From Bryobacterales bacterium (GTDB taxonomy: Bacteria > Acidobacteriota > Terriglobia > Bryobacterales > Bryobacteraceae): a DNA stretch of 64,000 nucleotides. A model generated the notes under the pieces. It was not told the DNA's origin, searched no databases, and was given only the letters and a program-made list of their open reading frames with translations. Location: positions 105,339-169,338 of the forward strand of contig JAEUQC010000147.1 in assembly GCA_016789905.1 (NCBI GenBank). The letters run 5' to 3'. Both the position numbers and the translations under genes were made by a program. Below are positions 8,072-17,174 of this stretch, one piece after another. Position 1 is the stretch's first letter; every line of letters starts with the position of its first letter.

Positions 8072-9508
8072 CTATTCGTCTGTGCCGCGCCGCGCCACCG
8101 CGAAGTTGCTCAGCGAATCTGCATATTGGGCGATCCCCTTATACAGCGCCTCTGCGATCTTCTGCCGCGTTTCCGGTTTCTTCATTTCCTTTTCGTCCCG
8201 AGGGTTCGAAAGGAACCCAATTTCGGTAAGGATTGACGGCATGGACGCGCCGATCAGTACAACAAACGGCGCTTTCTTCACGCCACGGTTTCGCGTATTT
8301 CCAGCCGGGCCCCACACGCGATATAGCGCCGCATTCACCCTTCCGGCGAACTCCCGGGACTCTTCGATTTTTTCTTGCAGCGCTATCTTCTGCAGCAATT
8401 CGCGCAGCTCGAACACACTCCGCTGGCTGGTGGCGTTCTCTCGGGCCGCGATATCCAGCGCTTCCTTCGACGTGGTGAAACTCAGAAAATATGTCTCCAC
8501 TCCGGAGACGGACCGATAGGTGGACGAGTTGGCGTGGATCGAAACGAAAAGGTCCGCGCGGCTTTCATTGGCAATCTTTGTGCGGCCTTCCAGCGGCACG
8601 AACTGGTCGTCGCTTCGCGTGTAGACCACCTCACTGCCTAACTGACTCGTAATCAATTCTCCCAGCCGCAGCGCCACGTCCAACACCAGTTCCTTTTCCA
8701 GCAATCCGGTCGGCCCCGCCGAACCCTGATCGTGTCCACCATGGCCGGGGTCCAGCACAACGCGGCGAATCTTAAGCCCCAGCGCGCGCGTCATGGAATT
8801 CCCTTGTGGCGGGTTGCGCCGGGCCGTGGGCGATGGCTTGGCCGGCGTTGGTGCGGCGACGGGGGGAGCCACGCGAGCCGTTTCCGCCGCCCGCGGTCCC
8901 GCTGAGCGAGTCCAATACGTTGGCAGCGTTAATCCGATCGGTTTGGGCAGCGCCGACAATCGCTGGTTCCCAACCGGCGCCTGCACTGCCGGCGGCGCCG
9001 AAAGTACGTTCGGTGAAGGCAGGGAACGGCCAGGCAGCGGAAATGGGCGCGCCGCCTTACTTACCGCACGGGTCGGAGCCGGTTCCGGAATTGGCGCCAC
9101 GGCTGCCGTTCCCGGCCGTCGCACTTCAATGATCAATCGGTACGGGTTGGCCAGTTCAGAGGTCACCACCTCCGCCTCTCCAACCAAGTCCAAAACCACT
9201 CGCGCAATTCCCGGCTTCGGCTCCGCGATTCGAATTTGCCGAACCATGGAATCATTCACGGCGATGGTCTGCATTCCGCGCCGTGCGGGTGCCGTCTGCT
9301 GAAAGTCAAAAAAGTACCGCTCCGGCTTCGATAGCCGGTCCCGCCGAACCTCCGGTTTCCCGCTCAGTTCTACCGCAACCCGCGTCACACTGCCCTGCGT
9401 CCAGTGCCGAACCTCTTTCAATTCCAGCGTCTCGGCGCAAAGCGGGCCCGGGATACACAACAGGAGCGCTGCCACTGGCCATGCCCCTGATTGTGAGAAA
9501 CGATACAT
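8072..9508 (-). CDS. N-acetylmuramoyl-L-alanine amidase (AMIN + Amidase_3)
   Basis: A 478-residue exported cell-wall hydrolase that cuts the bond between N-acetylmuramic acid and the stem peptide. It has a signal peptide ending near AETLELKEV, an AMIN domain (about 28-130) of the kind that targets amidases to septum or envelope, a Pro/Ala-rich linker (about 130-245), and a C-terminal Amidase_3 catalytic domain. Zinc ligands are visible in DPGHGGHD, in the glutamate after GLLEKEL and in SIHANSS; the catalytic Glu is in LTEIGFLSNP. An insertion containing LRELLQKIALQEKIEES resembles the autoinhibitory helix of AmiB/AmiC-type enzymes, which need an activator. It is the second gene of an operon with the lytic transglycosylase, whose stop codon adjoins its start. 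Confidence 0.95.
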   Translation of the reverse strand: MYRFSQSGAWPVAALLLCIPGPLCAETLELKEVRHWTQGSVTRVAVELSGKPEVRRDRLSKPERYFFDFQQTAPARRGMQTIAVNDSMVRQIRIAEPKPGIARVVLDLVGEAEVVTSELANPYRLIIEVRRPGTAAVAPIPEPAPTRAVSKAARPFPLPGRSLPSPNVLSAPPAVQAPVGNQRLSALPKPIGLTLPTYWTRSAGPRAAETARVAPPVAAPTPAKPSPTARRNPPQGNSMTRALGLKIRRVVLDPGHGGHDQGSAGPTGLLEKELVLDVALRLGELITSQLGSEVVYTRSDDQFVPLEGRTKIANESRADLFVSIHANSSTYRSVSGVETYFLSFTTSKEALDIAARENATSQRSVFELRELLQKIALQEKIEESREFAGRVNAALYRVWGPAGNTRNRGVKKAPFVVLIGASMPSILTEIGFLSNPRDEKEMKKPETRQKIAEALYKGIAQYADSLSNFAVARRGTDE

Positions 9509-10282
9509 CTATTTTGTCCGCATGTGCAGTCGCCCTTCGGCGTCAACGAAAGCTTCCACTTGCCGGGTTTCCGGCTCCTCAGTCTTTACCGCGGGCGCCG
9601 GCGCCGGCGCTTTCACAGCCGCTTGTTGCGTCCCGGCCGCCCGCCGCGCTTCCCCATACTTCTTGCCCACCTTGTAAACGTACTCCTGCGTCTCCGGATA
9701 GGGCGGAATCCATTTGTATTTGTCCACCGCGCCCGCCCCCGCATTGTAGGCCGCCAACGCTAGCCGGTCGTCCTTGTATGTGTCCTTCAGGTCCTTCAGA
9801 TGCCGCACGCCGGCACGAATATTCTCTTCCACGTCGAAAGAATTCCGCACGCCCAACGATCGCGCCGTAGCCGGCATTAACTGCATCAGCCCCTGCGCTC
9901 CCGCGTGAGAGATTGCATAAGGATTGTACGCGCTCTCTACCTGGATGACCGCATGCACCAGCAGCGGATCCACGTGGTACTGTCGCGCCGCTTGTTCCAC
10001 TGCCTCATTGATCTTCGGATTGCGCGCCAGCGGAAGCGATGCCACGGGAGCCTTCGGTGCGTCCGTTACGCCCCCGCCAATGATCTTTGGCTCTATCACC
10101 ACCGGCTCCACCGTTACCCGCCGCACCAGGCGCCCGGAACGGCGGTCGGCCCGCACGTCGATCCGCACTTTTTCGTCCGCCGTCGCGACAGCGGAATCCG
10201 CCGCCAACGCCATTCCAGCCGTGAGCAGCGTCGCGAAAAAACAAATATGTGCCGAATTGTTCAAAACAATCTTCAGTCGCAA
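9509..10282 (-). CDS. Lytic transglycosylase (SLT domain)
   Basis: A 257-residue exported muramidase-like enzyme that cleaves the peptidoglycan glycan strand. An N-terminal signal peptide ends at about ALA-ADS, followed by a beta-rich or disordered segment to about residue 90, then an SLT/lysozyme-like fold with the catalytic glutamate E116 in VIQVESAYNP, the GAQGLMQLMPATA motif and LALAAYNAGAGAV. The C-terminal 50 residues are Pro/Ala-rich. It directly precedes the amidase gene with no gap, so a glycan-cleaving and a peptide-cleaving enzyme are made together. Its start lies 60 bp from the divergent mobA gene. Confidence 0.94.
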   Translation of the reverse strand: MRLKIVLNNSAHICFFATLLTAGMALAADSAVATADEKVRIDVRADRRSGRLVRRVTVEPVVIEPKIIGGGVTDAPKAPVASLPLARNPKINEAVEQAARQYHVDPLLVHAVIQVESAYNPYAISHAGAQGLMQLMPATARSLGVRNSFDVEENIRAGVRHLKDLKDTYKDDRLALAAYNAGAGAVDKYKWIPPYPETQEYVYKVGKKYGEARRAAGTQQAAVKAPAPAPAVKTEEPETRQVEAFVDAEGRLHMRTK

Positions 10283-10341
10283 TGATTATACACCTTCAAG
10301 GGATGGCGATCGGGGCGCGGCGCCGATGCTATGATTCTCTC

Positions 10342-10914
10342 ATGTCGCGCAGTGCATTGGGTGCGGCGGCTGGCTTCGTGCTCGCCGGCGGACAGAGCCG
10401 CCGGATGGGCCGGGACAAAGCCCTGCTCGTCGAAGATGGGTTGCCGTGGGTGGAGCGGATGGCCGGTTTGGTACGCGCGGTGGCCGGTACTTGTACAGTC
10501 GTTGCGCCCGCCGGACGCTACGAAGGACTGGGCTTGCCGGTACTCGGAGACCGTTGGCCCGGAGAAGGCCCGCTTGGAGGTATTTTGACCGCCCTCGATT
10601 CCAGCGCCGCCTCGCTCAATCTGATCGTCGCCGTCGACATGCCGTTTCTCGAGGAAGAATTTCTTCGCTCGTTGCTCCACGAGGCCGAATTGGGCGCCGA
10701 GACGGTCGTGCCGCTGCACGCCGACGGGAACATGGAGCCGCTCTGCGGTGTCTATCATGCCAGCGCGTTGCCTGGGCTTCGCCGTTTCTTCGGCGGAGGC
10801 GGGCGGCGCGTTAAGTCCGCTCTTCGCACCATTCCCATCCGTACCGTTCCCGCCCCAGGGCATCTGCTGGCCAACATCAACACGCCCGAACAATGGAAGG
10901 CGGCGAGAAGCTGA
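10342..10914 (+). CDS. mobA: Molybdenum cofactor guanylyltransferase
   Basis: A 190-residue nucleotidyltransferase that adds GMP to molybdopterin to make the guanine dinucleotide cofactor. The nucleotide-binding signature LAGGQSRRMGRDKALL is at residues 13-28, the metal-binding IVAVDMPF segment is near the middle, and MEPLCGVYHASALP matches the family's C-terminal substrate region. The ATG at 10342 places the signature at the usual distance; the upstream reading to 10249 lies in the divergent promoter and is not used. No other molybdenum cofactor gene is in the window. Its stop codon directly adjoins the ATG of the ABC ATPase gene. Confidence 0.93.
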   Translation: MSRSALGAAAGFVLAGGQSRRMGRDKALLVEDGLPWVERMAGLVRAVAGTCTVVAPAGRYEGLGLPVLGDRWPGEGPLGGILTALDSSAASLNLIVAVDMPFLEEEFLRSLLHEAELGAETVVPLHADGNMEPLCGVYHASALPGLRRFFGGGGRRVKSALRTIPIRTVPAPGHLLANINTPEQWKAARS

Positions 10915-11676
10915 ATGCCCCCCGTCCAGGAGTTCCCGCACTACATCGAGTTCCGGCATGTGTATAAGACGTTCGACAAGCCCGTTTTAGTCGATTCAAA
11001 TTTTTTTATCGATGCCGGAGAAACGGTCGCGGTCATCGGCCGTTCCGGCGTGGGAAAAAGCGTCAGCCTCGGCCACATCATGGGCTTCCTGAAGCCGGAT
11101 AAGGGCCGTGTCATCGTCGCCCACGAAGACATCACCGATTTCGACGAACCGGAACTGCGCCGGATCCGCAAGAAGGTCACAATGGTTTTTCAGTCCGGGG
11201 CGCTGTTCGATTCGATGACGGTCGGCGAGAATATCGAATTTTCGCTCGAACTGCGCGAGGATTACGACGTCCAAAATAAAGAAGATGTCGTGCAGGGGTT
11301 GCTGGATCTGGTGGACCTCGGCGAATACCGCGACATCTATCCGACGGATTTATCCACTGGCTACAAACGCGCCGTCGCCATCGCGCGCGCGCTGGCCGCG
11401 CAGCCCGAATGCATCCTCTACGACGAACCCACCACCATGGTCGATCCCATCATGAGCGACCATCTGGGAAACCTCATGCTCCGCCTGAAACAACAACTGC
11501 GCCTCACTTCCGTTGTCGTTACGCATGATCTGGAACTGATGCGCAAAGTGGCGGACAAGGTCGTCATTCTGCACAAAGGCGAAGTGATCTACTTTGGGCC
11601 CGTGTCGCAACTGGATCAGTCGCAACACGAGCACATCAAAGAGTTCATGGCCATGGACCGCGTCGAACTCGGCTAG
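10915..11676 (+). CDS. ABC transporter ATPase, MlaF/Ttg2A-like
   Basis: A 253-residue ABC ATPase with Walker A GRSGVGKS (42-49), an ABC signature LSTGYKRAVAIARAL and Walker B CILYDEPTTMVDP, then the H-loop VVTHDLEL. The FQSGALFDSMTV Q-loop and the DEPTTMVDP segment are close to MlaF, which drives phospholipid movement between inner and outer membranes of didermic bacteria. It is translationally coupled to mobA, an odd partner. The permease (MlaE) and the MCE-domain protein (MlaD) that MlaF needs are not next to it; the next gene is on the other strand. They must be elsewhere, or this ATPase serves another permease. Confidence 0.9.
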   Translation: MPPVQEFPHYIEFRHVYKTFDKPVLVDSNFFIDAGETVAVIGRSGVGKSVSLGHIMGFLKPDKGRVIVAHEDITDFDEPELRRIRKKVTMVFQSGALFDSMTVGENIEFSLELREDYDVQNKEDVVQGLLDLVDLGEYRDIYPTDLSTGYKRAVAIARALAAQPECILYDEPTTMVDPIMSDHLGNLMLRLKQQLRLTSVVVTHDLELMRKVADKVVILHKGEVIYFGPVSQLDQSQHEHIKEFMAMDRVELG

Positions 11677-14669
11677 AGTCCGGCGCGCAGATAGCTGATC
11701 AAATCCGCCATATCTTTCTTGTTCACGGTTTTCTCCAGGCCCTCCGGCATGAGCGAAATCGCCGACGCGCGCACCTCGGCCACGTTGCGCCGAAGAATCG
11801 TTTGGTCGCCTTCCTCCGTGCCGCCGCGCAGTGTAATCGCCGCCGGTGTTTCGTTGGCAATCACGCCGTCGAACACCTGGCCATCTTTCGCCGTCACCAT
11901 GTAGTTCACGAAGCGTGGTTCAATGGCGGCCGATGGATCCAGAATCGCTTTTAACAACTCTTCCTTCGTCTTGTTGTTGACGCCCGAAAGGTCCGGGCCA
12001 ACGCGCCCGCCTTGTTTGCGCGGCATATGGCAACGTGAGCAGTGCTCTTCGAACACCGCCTTGCCGTGCGCCGGATCGCCGGCCAGTGTCGTGGCTTCCT
12101 TGTAATCGGCCATCACCTTCGCCCGGTCCGACGAGCCGCTGGTAAACAGCACCTTCGCCTTCTTCACCAATTCGGAGTCGCTATTTTCCAGCAGCCTGGC
12201 CTGCGCCGCCATGTCCACGCCCGCGGCCTCCACCTGATTATTCTCCACAGCGGCCAGTAACTTCGGAATCCACTCTTTCCTGCCCACCAGCGCGCCTACC
12301 GCGCGCGTCCGCGCATCGGCCCGCAGCGATTTCCATGCCGCCAGGATCATCGCCGGCGCCTTTGCGTCACCCGTCTCTCCAATCGCCGCCACCGCAGCCG
12401 CTTGAACGTCGGCCGGCGGATTGCCCGTCAGTATCTTTTCAAGAACCGGCAGTGACTTTGCGGAGTCCACGCCGCCCAACGCGCGAATGGCGGCCACGCG
12501 CGCCGCCGCCGGCGTCGCCTCGTTGCCCGCGTCGGTCAAGGCTTTGGCAAACACGCCCGGCATATCAAACTGCCGCGCCGCCACCCACGCCGCCTGCTGT
12601 ACATTTTCCGCCCCCGCCGCCAGCACGCGGCGGAACACCGCTTCGGCCTTCGGCGATGCCAACCGTGCGCCGCCGGCCAGCTTCATGCCGCGTGCCAACC
12701 CCAGGAACGCCGGCGCCTGGCCGCTCGCCACTTCCAGCAGTGTTTCAATCTCCGCCTTGTCCTTGCGCGCGCCGATAACCTGCGACAACTGCTGCAGGAA
12801 GTCGGCGTGTTCCAAGCCCTTTTTCTGCGACTGCAACACGCGCAAGAACTCGGCCGGCTTGTTGGCCACCGATGTCAATACGGCCACGCGGAACCACTTG
12901 TCTTCACCATGCTCGGCAATCAGCCTGCCTAAAAGATTTCGCGCCGCCGGCGTATCGATATGGCCCAGCGTGAATGCCAACTGGTAGCGCACGCGCAGCG
13001 CCGGATCCGTCGCCACGCCGAACAGCGCATCGCGCAGCGCCGGCGTTCCGCTCAAAAACGCTTCGCTCAACTTCACCGCGTGTTCACGAATTGGTGCCTC
13101 GGCATCTTTCAGCGCTTTGGCTACGCCGGCCGCCTGCAGTGCCCCCATGCCCTGTAATAGCCACAACGCGCGCAGCCGCGCCTGCGGCATCTTCGAATCC
13201 GCGGCCATCGCCGTCAAAAGCGGCGCGATACTCTTATCCTGCCGCTCGAACAACAATCGGTGCGCCGTCTCCCGGTGCCACCCGTTGGTCTCTTCCAGCA
13301 GTTTCACAAGTTCCGCTGAACTCATCTTGCCCAGCGCCACCGTCAACGGACGCTGCTTCCGTGGCTGCTTTGCTTTCAGCCGGAAAATGCGCCCCTTGTC
13401 GTCGCCGCTCCAGAAATTCAGGCCCTTCTTTATCTCTTCCGGAATCGATTCCGGAGTCTCGATGTACTCGCGATACATGTCGATCACGTAGAAGTTGCCG
13501 TCCGGGGCATTGGCAAAATGGCAGGGCCGGAACCACACATCGGTCGACGCCAGAAACTCCGTTCCTTCCTTCGCTGGCTTCGATAGAAACGTCACCCCGT
13601 TCGGTTGCAGCGTTTCGCGCCGCACCAGATTCGCGCTCACGTCACCCGTGAAGATTGAGCCGTAATAGGACTCCGGCCACGCGTCCCCGTTGTAGATCAC
13701 CGAACCCGACGCGGCAGTGAAATACCCCTGCAAATGCTCCACCCGGCCTGGGTTCGTTTCCTTGTAACGCTCCTGCCGCAGCGCCGTGCGCTGCACCCGC
13801 CACTGCTGCGGCTTGGTCAGCGGATACATCGGCGTCTGCCCTTTGGCGTCCGGCGAAATGTCCTGCGAAACCGCACCCACCTCCAGATACTGTGACCGTC
13901 CCAGGTATTCGGCCGGCACCAGCGCATGGCGCAGATGCACTGTGTTCTGCGTGATGAACCGGTTGTTCCAATCGTCCATGGTCAACCCATACTGCGCCGG
14001 ACCGCTGGCGCGCTCCGCCACGCCGGTGATCGGGTTGAACCGCATGTCCGCGCCGCGCAATAGCAGCGGCTCGCCCGGCTTGCCCGGCACGGTCACCTTA
14101 GCGTCGGCGCCATTGTTGGCCGCGTAGATCCAGTTGTCGATGCCGAGTTTGAAGTTGGTGATGCGCCCCTCCGGGTTCACCGTCGGGAAGCCCGTGTAGA
14201 GCACCTGGCGAACCTCCGCCGTCCCATCGCCATCGGCGTCTTTCAGGTACAGTATGTCCGGCGCCGCGCCCACAATCAGCCCGCCCTTCCACGGCATCAG
14301 CCCGCTTACCTGCAAGAGCTTATCGGCGTACACGTAGCTTGAATCGATCACGCCGTCGTTGTTCTTGTCTTCCAGCACGCGGATGCGGCTCCGCACCGGT
14401 TTGCCCGGCGGCGGGTCGTCGGGATAGTCCAGCATTTCAGCCACGTAAAGCTTGCCGTTCTCATCCCACGCCATGTCCACCGGGTCCACCACTTGCGGTT
14501 CGGTTGCGAAGAGGTCGACCTGGAAATCCTCGGAAAGTTGAATGGCGGCCAGCGATTCCTGTGGGGATTTCGGCGGCTGATCCACATTCGCCTGTTGGCG
14601 GCTGCACGACCCGGACAGAATCGCCAGCAGGCAGGTGGCGAGGATGGAAACACGTTTTTTCGATAGCAT
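11673..14669 (-). CDS. PVC-type haem-binding CxxCH dehydrogenase with HEAT repeats
   Basis: A 998-residue exported protein. It begins with a basic and hydrophobic leader ending in a Cys (SGSCSRQ), possibly a lipoprotein although the lipobox is weak. The N-terminal half is a beta-propeller-like sugar dehydrogenase domain of the 'membrane-bound dehydrogenase' family (PQVVDPVDMAWDENGKLYV, MDDWNNRFI, IDMYREYIE). The middle is a run of Ala/Leu-rich helical HEAT-like repeats, and the C-terminus has a cytochrome c site HCSRCH followed by a typical Raf-type tail with GGTEEGDQTILRR. It is expected to oxidise a periplasmic sugar or alcohol and pass electrons on by its haem. The ATG at 14669 was chosen over a GTG at 14681 that would overlap the divergent serS start. 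Its stop overlaps the convergent ABC gene by 4 bp. Confidence 0.9.
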   Translation of the reverse strand: MLSKKRVSILATCLLAILSGSCSRQQANVDQPPKSPQESLAAIQLSEDFQVDLFATEPQVVDPVDMAWDENGKLYVAEMLDYPDDPPPGKPVRSRIRVLEDKNNDGVIDSSYVYADKLLQVSGLMPWKGGLIVGAAPDILYLKDADGDGTAEVRQVLYTGFPTVNPEGRITNFKLGIDNWIYAANNGADAKVTVPGKPGEPLLLRGADMRFNPITGVAERASGPAQYGLTMDDWNNRFITQNTVHLRHALVPAEYLGRSQYLEVGAVSQDISPDAKGQTPMYPLTKPQQWRVQRTALRQERYKETNPGRVEHLQGYFTAASGSVIYNGDAWPESYYGSIFTGDVSANLVRRETLQPNGVTFLSKPAKEGTEFLASTDVWFRPCHFANAPDGNFYVIDMYREYIETPESIPEEIKKGLNFWSGDDKGRIFRLKAKQPRKQRPLTVALGKMSSAELVKLLEETNGWHRETAHRLLFERQDKSIAPLLTAMAADSKMPQARLRALWLLQGMGALQAAGVAKALKDAEAPIREHAVKLSEAFLSGTPALRDALFGVATDPALRVRYQLAFTLGHIDTPAARNLLGRLIAEHGEDKWFRVAVLTSVANKPAEFLRVLQSQKKGLEHADFLQQLSQVIGARKDKAEIETLLEVASGQAPAFLGLARGMKLAGGARLASPKAEAVFRRVLAAGAENVQQAAWVAARQFDMPGVFAKALTDAGNEATPAAARVAAIRALGGVDSAKSLPVLEKILTGNPPADVQAAAVAAIGETGDAKAPAMILAAWKSLRADARTRAVGALVGRKEWIPKLLAAVENNQVEAAGVDMAAQARLLENSDSELVKKAKVLFTSGSSDRAKVMADYKEATTLAGDPAHGKAVFEEHCSRCHMPRKQGGRVGPDLSGVNNKTKEELLKAILDPSAAIEPRFVNYMVTAKDGQVFDGVIANETPAAITLRGGTEEGDQTILRRNVAEVRASAISLMPEGLEKTVNKKDMADLISYLRAGL

Positions 14670-14675
14670 GGGAGG

Positions 14676-15959
14676 GTGCACGAACTATCATACTTTCGCG
14701 GCAATCTGGACGCCATTGCCGCGCGTCTGGCCACGCGCGGTTATTCGCTCGATGTGGCTTCCTACCGGGCGTTGGACCAGGAACGGCGCGCCGCCCTCAC
14801 TGAGTCGGAGACCCTCAAGGCCCAGCGCAATTCTGAATCGAACGAAATCGCCAAACTCAAAAAGGCCGGTGCCGACACAACCGAACAGCAGGCTAAGGTC
14901 CGCGCCATCGGTGATCGTATTAAGGCGCTGGAAGACAACGTTAAGGCCGTCGATGATCGCTTCTACGAGACCCTTGCCGGCGTCCCCAATATCCCCCACG
15001 AAAGCGTTCCCACCGGAGACGACGCTGACGCCAACGTAGAAGTACACAAACACGGCACCCCGCCCGTTTTCGACTTCCCTCCGCAAAACCATTGGGACAT
15101 CGGCCCCGCCCTTGGCATTCTCGATTTCGAACGTGCCGCCAAAATCACCGGCGCGCGCTTTGCCGTCTACGTGGGCTTGGGCGCCAAGCTGGAACGCGCC
15201 CTCATCAATTTCATGCTCGACACCCACACCCGCGAGCACGGCTACACCGAAGTCTTCCCGCCAGTCGTCGTCAATAGCGCCAGCCTCTACGGAACCGGCC
15301 AACTCCCCAAGTTCGCAGCCGATCTCTTCAAGCTCGAAGGAACTGACTACTATCTCGCTCCCACCGCGGAGGTCCCCGTCACCAACCTCCATCGGGACGA
15401 AACGCTCGACGCCGACCTGCTTCCCATCAGCTATTGCGCCTTCACGTCCTGCTTCCGCAGTGAGGCCGGCGCCTATGGACGCGACGTGCGCGGTATCATC
15501 CGCCAGCACCAATTTCAAAAGGTGGAACTCGTCAAGTTCTGCCGGCCCGAGCAGAGTCACGAACAGTTGGAACTGCTCACCAGCCACGCCGAAAACATCC
15601 TGGACCGCCTGGGCCTTCCCTTCCGCCGCATGTTGCTCTGCACCGGCGACATGGGCTTTTCCTCGGCCAAAACCTACGATCTGGAAGTCTGGCTCCCCGG
15701 CCAGAACGCCTACAAAGAGATTTCCAGTTGCTCGAACTTCGAAGCCTTCCAGGCCCGCCGCGCCGCCATCCGCTGCAAATCCGCCAAGGGCAAGGCGGAG
15801 CCCGCCCACACGCTCAATGGCAGCGGGCTCGCCGTCGGCCGCACCTGGGTCGCCATCGTTGAAAACTACCAGCAAAAGGACGGGTCCGTTGTCGTGCCGG
15901 ATGCGCTCCGTCCCTATCTGAATGCCGAGGTCATCACCCCGCGCGGCACGCTCGCCTAA
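14676..15959 (+). CDS. serS: Seryl-tRNA synthetase
   Basis: A 427-residue class II aminoacyl-tRNA synthetase that charges tRNA-Ser. The N-terminal 110 residues form the long antiparallel coiled-coil arm that grips the tRNA variable arm. The catalytic core has PTAEVPVTNLHRDE, the motif 2 loop CFRSEAGAYGRDVRG with IRQHQFQKVE, and motif 3 NGSGLAVGRTWVAIVENYQ. The start is a GTG at 14676 with GGGAGG immediately upstream; the protein then begins MHELSYFRGN (first residue encoded by GTG), matching the family's usual first helix. It lies head to head with the CxxCH dehydrogenase gene with only 6 bp between starts, and overlaps the convergent PLP-enzyme gene by 4 bp at the stop codons. Confidence 0.97.
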   Translation: MHELSYFRGNLDAIAARLATRGYSLDVASYRALDQERRAALTESETLKAQRNSESNEIAKLKKAGADTTEQQAKVRAIGDRIKALEDNVKAVDDRFYETLAGVPNIPHESVPTGDDADANVEVHKHGTPPVFDFPPQNHWDIGPALGILDFERAAKITGARFAVYVGLGAKLERALINFMLDTHTREHGYTEVFPPVVVNSASLYGTGQLPKFAADLFKLEGTDYYLAPTAEVPVTNLHRDETLDADLLPISYCAFTSCFRSEAGAYGRDVRGIIRQHQFQKVELVKFCRPEQSHEQLELLTSHAENILDRLGLPFRRMLLCTGDMGFSSAKTYDLEVWLPGQNAYKEISSCSNFEAFQARRAAIRCKSAKGKAEPAHTLNGSGLAVGRTWVAIVENYQQKDGSVVVPDALRPYLNAEVITPRGTLA

Positions 15960-17143
15960 GCGGAGAAGATCTCTTTCAGCCGCCGCCCAACGATCTCATG
16001 TTCGTTGCCGCGCATCATCCACACCGATATCAGCAGCTCCCCTTTGCCGGGGCGCTGCACGTGGATGGGCGGATCGCTTGCCAGCAGTTTCTCGGTTACC
16101 TGTTGCGAAGTCAGGTTGCGCGCCGCTTCGTCCCATTTCACCGTCACATGCGGCACCTGGTTCTGAATCGGCTGAATATACTGCGCCGTCTCCACGCCTT
16201 TCGTCTTCTGCAGCGCGGCGCGAATGGACGCCACGCGGCCCTCAAGGATTTTCCATTCCGCGTCGTGGTCCACTTTCAGATAGCGTTCCACCGCCGCCAG
16301 CAGCCCGCACATCTCTTCCTTGCCCACCTTCATCCCGCGTCCAATGCCGCCATACGGGCTCATCGCCGGCAGCGCCGCTTCAATCAAATCTTTCCGCCCC
16401 AACAGCAGTCCACTCGCTTGCGGCCCCCGCAGCGCCTTGCCGCCGGAGAAGATTACCAGGTCGTATCCCATCTTCGTGTACTTCCAAAGATTCTCCTTCG
16501 GCACCGCGTCGGAGGCGCAATCGTTCATTGTCGGAATGCCCTTTTCCTTGCCGATTTTGATGAACTCTTCGCCGGAGATCTTCCCATGCGGTTCGCCCTT
16601 GTTCAGGAAGAACAGCATCCCCGTCCGCTCGTTGATCGCGTTCAGCAGTTCCTCGCGCGTCTCCACCGCAATCACCTTCGCCCCGGCCATCTCCATCTGA
16701 TGTTCGTATCCGGAGCGGTGCGACTTCTGCTGAATCACTTCATATTTGATCCCCTCGCGCCCCGGCAGTTGCCGCAGCTTCGCCGGGTCCCCCTGCGATA
16801 AACATGCCGCCGTGCCAACGCTGATCGCCGACGCCGCGCCACACGTCACCATCGCCGCTGGTGCCTGTAACAACTCGGCCAGCCGCGCGCCAACCTTCTT
16901 CTGCAACTCCGGCAGCGGAATGAAATACCGCCCCGCTTCCTCCATCGCCGCGATCACTTCCGGCGGCATCAACGACCCGCCCAGCACCGTCACCACGCCC
17001 ACGCCGTTAATCACTGGCTTGATCCCCAGGCTGCTATAAAGCGACGAGGGCGACGTTGCCGTTCGCGCCACCGCAGGTGCGGCGGCAACTGCTGCGGGCG
17101 CAAGAGCACTGGCCTGTAGAAGGCGGCGTCGGGAAGTCTTCAT
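15956..17143 (-). CDS. Exported SelA-like PLP-dependent enzyme (paralogue 1)
   Basis: A 395-residue fold-type I PLP enzyme of the SelA/DgaE-like group. The cofactor lysine is K236 in SGGKALRGPQ, and MVTCGAASAISVGTAACLS is the phosphate-binding region. Unlike true SelA it begins with a twin-arginine signal (TSRRRLLQAS, then a hydrophobic Ala-rich stretch ending AAAPAVARTA), so it is predicted to be folded with its cofactor inside the cell and exported to the periplasm. It has no tRNA-binding N-terminal domain, so selenocysteine synthesis is unlikely; an ammonia-lyase or aldolase-like reaction on an amino sugar or amino acid is more plausible. Its start overlaps the divergent M81 peptidase region. 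A paralogue lies at 47441-48610. Confidence 0.85.
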   Translation of the reverse strand: MKTSRRRLLQASALAPAAVAAAPAVARTATSPSSLYSSLGIKPVINGVGVVTVLGGSLMPPEVIAAMEEAGRYFIPLPELQKKVGARLAELLQAPAAMVTCGAASAISVGTAACLSQGDPAKLRQLPGREGIKYEVIQQKSHRSGYEHQMEMAGAKVIAVETREELLNAINERTGMLFFLNKGEPHGKISGEEFIKIGKEKGIPTMNDCASDAVPKENLWKYTKMGYDLVIFSGGKALRGPQASGLLLGRKDLIEAALPAMSPYGGIGRGMKVGKEEMCGLLAAVERYLKVDHDAEWKILEGRVASIRAALQKTKGVETAQYIQPIQNQVPHVTVKWDEAARNLTSQQVTEKLLASDPPIHVQRPGKGELLISVWMMRGNEHEIVGRRLKEIFSA

Positions 17144-17174
17144 GCGAACAGTATATTGTTATCTGGTCAGCTTT

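Noticed and set aside
15956..17143. SelA next to serS as selenocysteine machinery
   Set aside because: The SelA-like protein has a Tat export signal and no tRNA-binding N-terminal domain, and no SelB, SelD or tRNA-Sec is visible. Its closeness to serS is through convergent ends and seems accidental.
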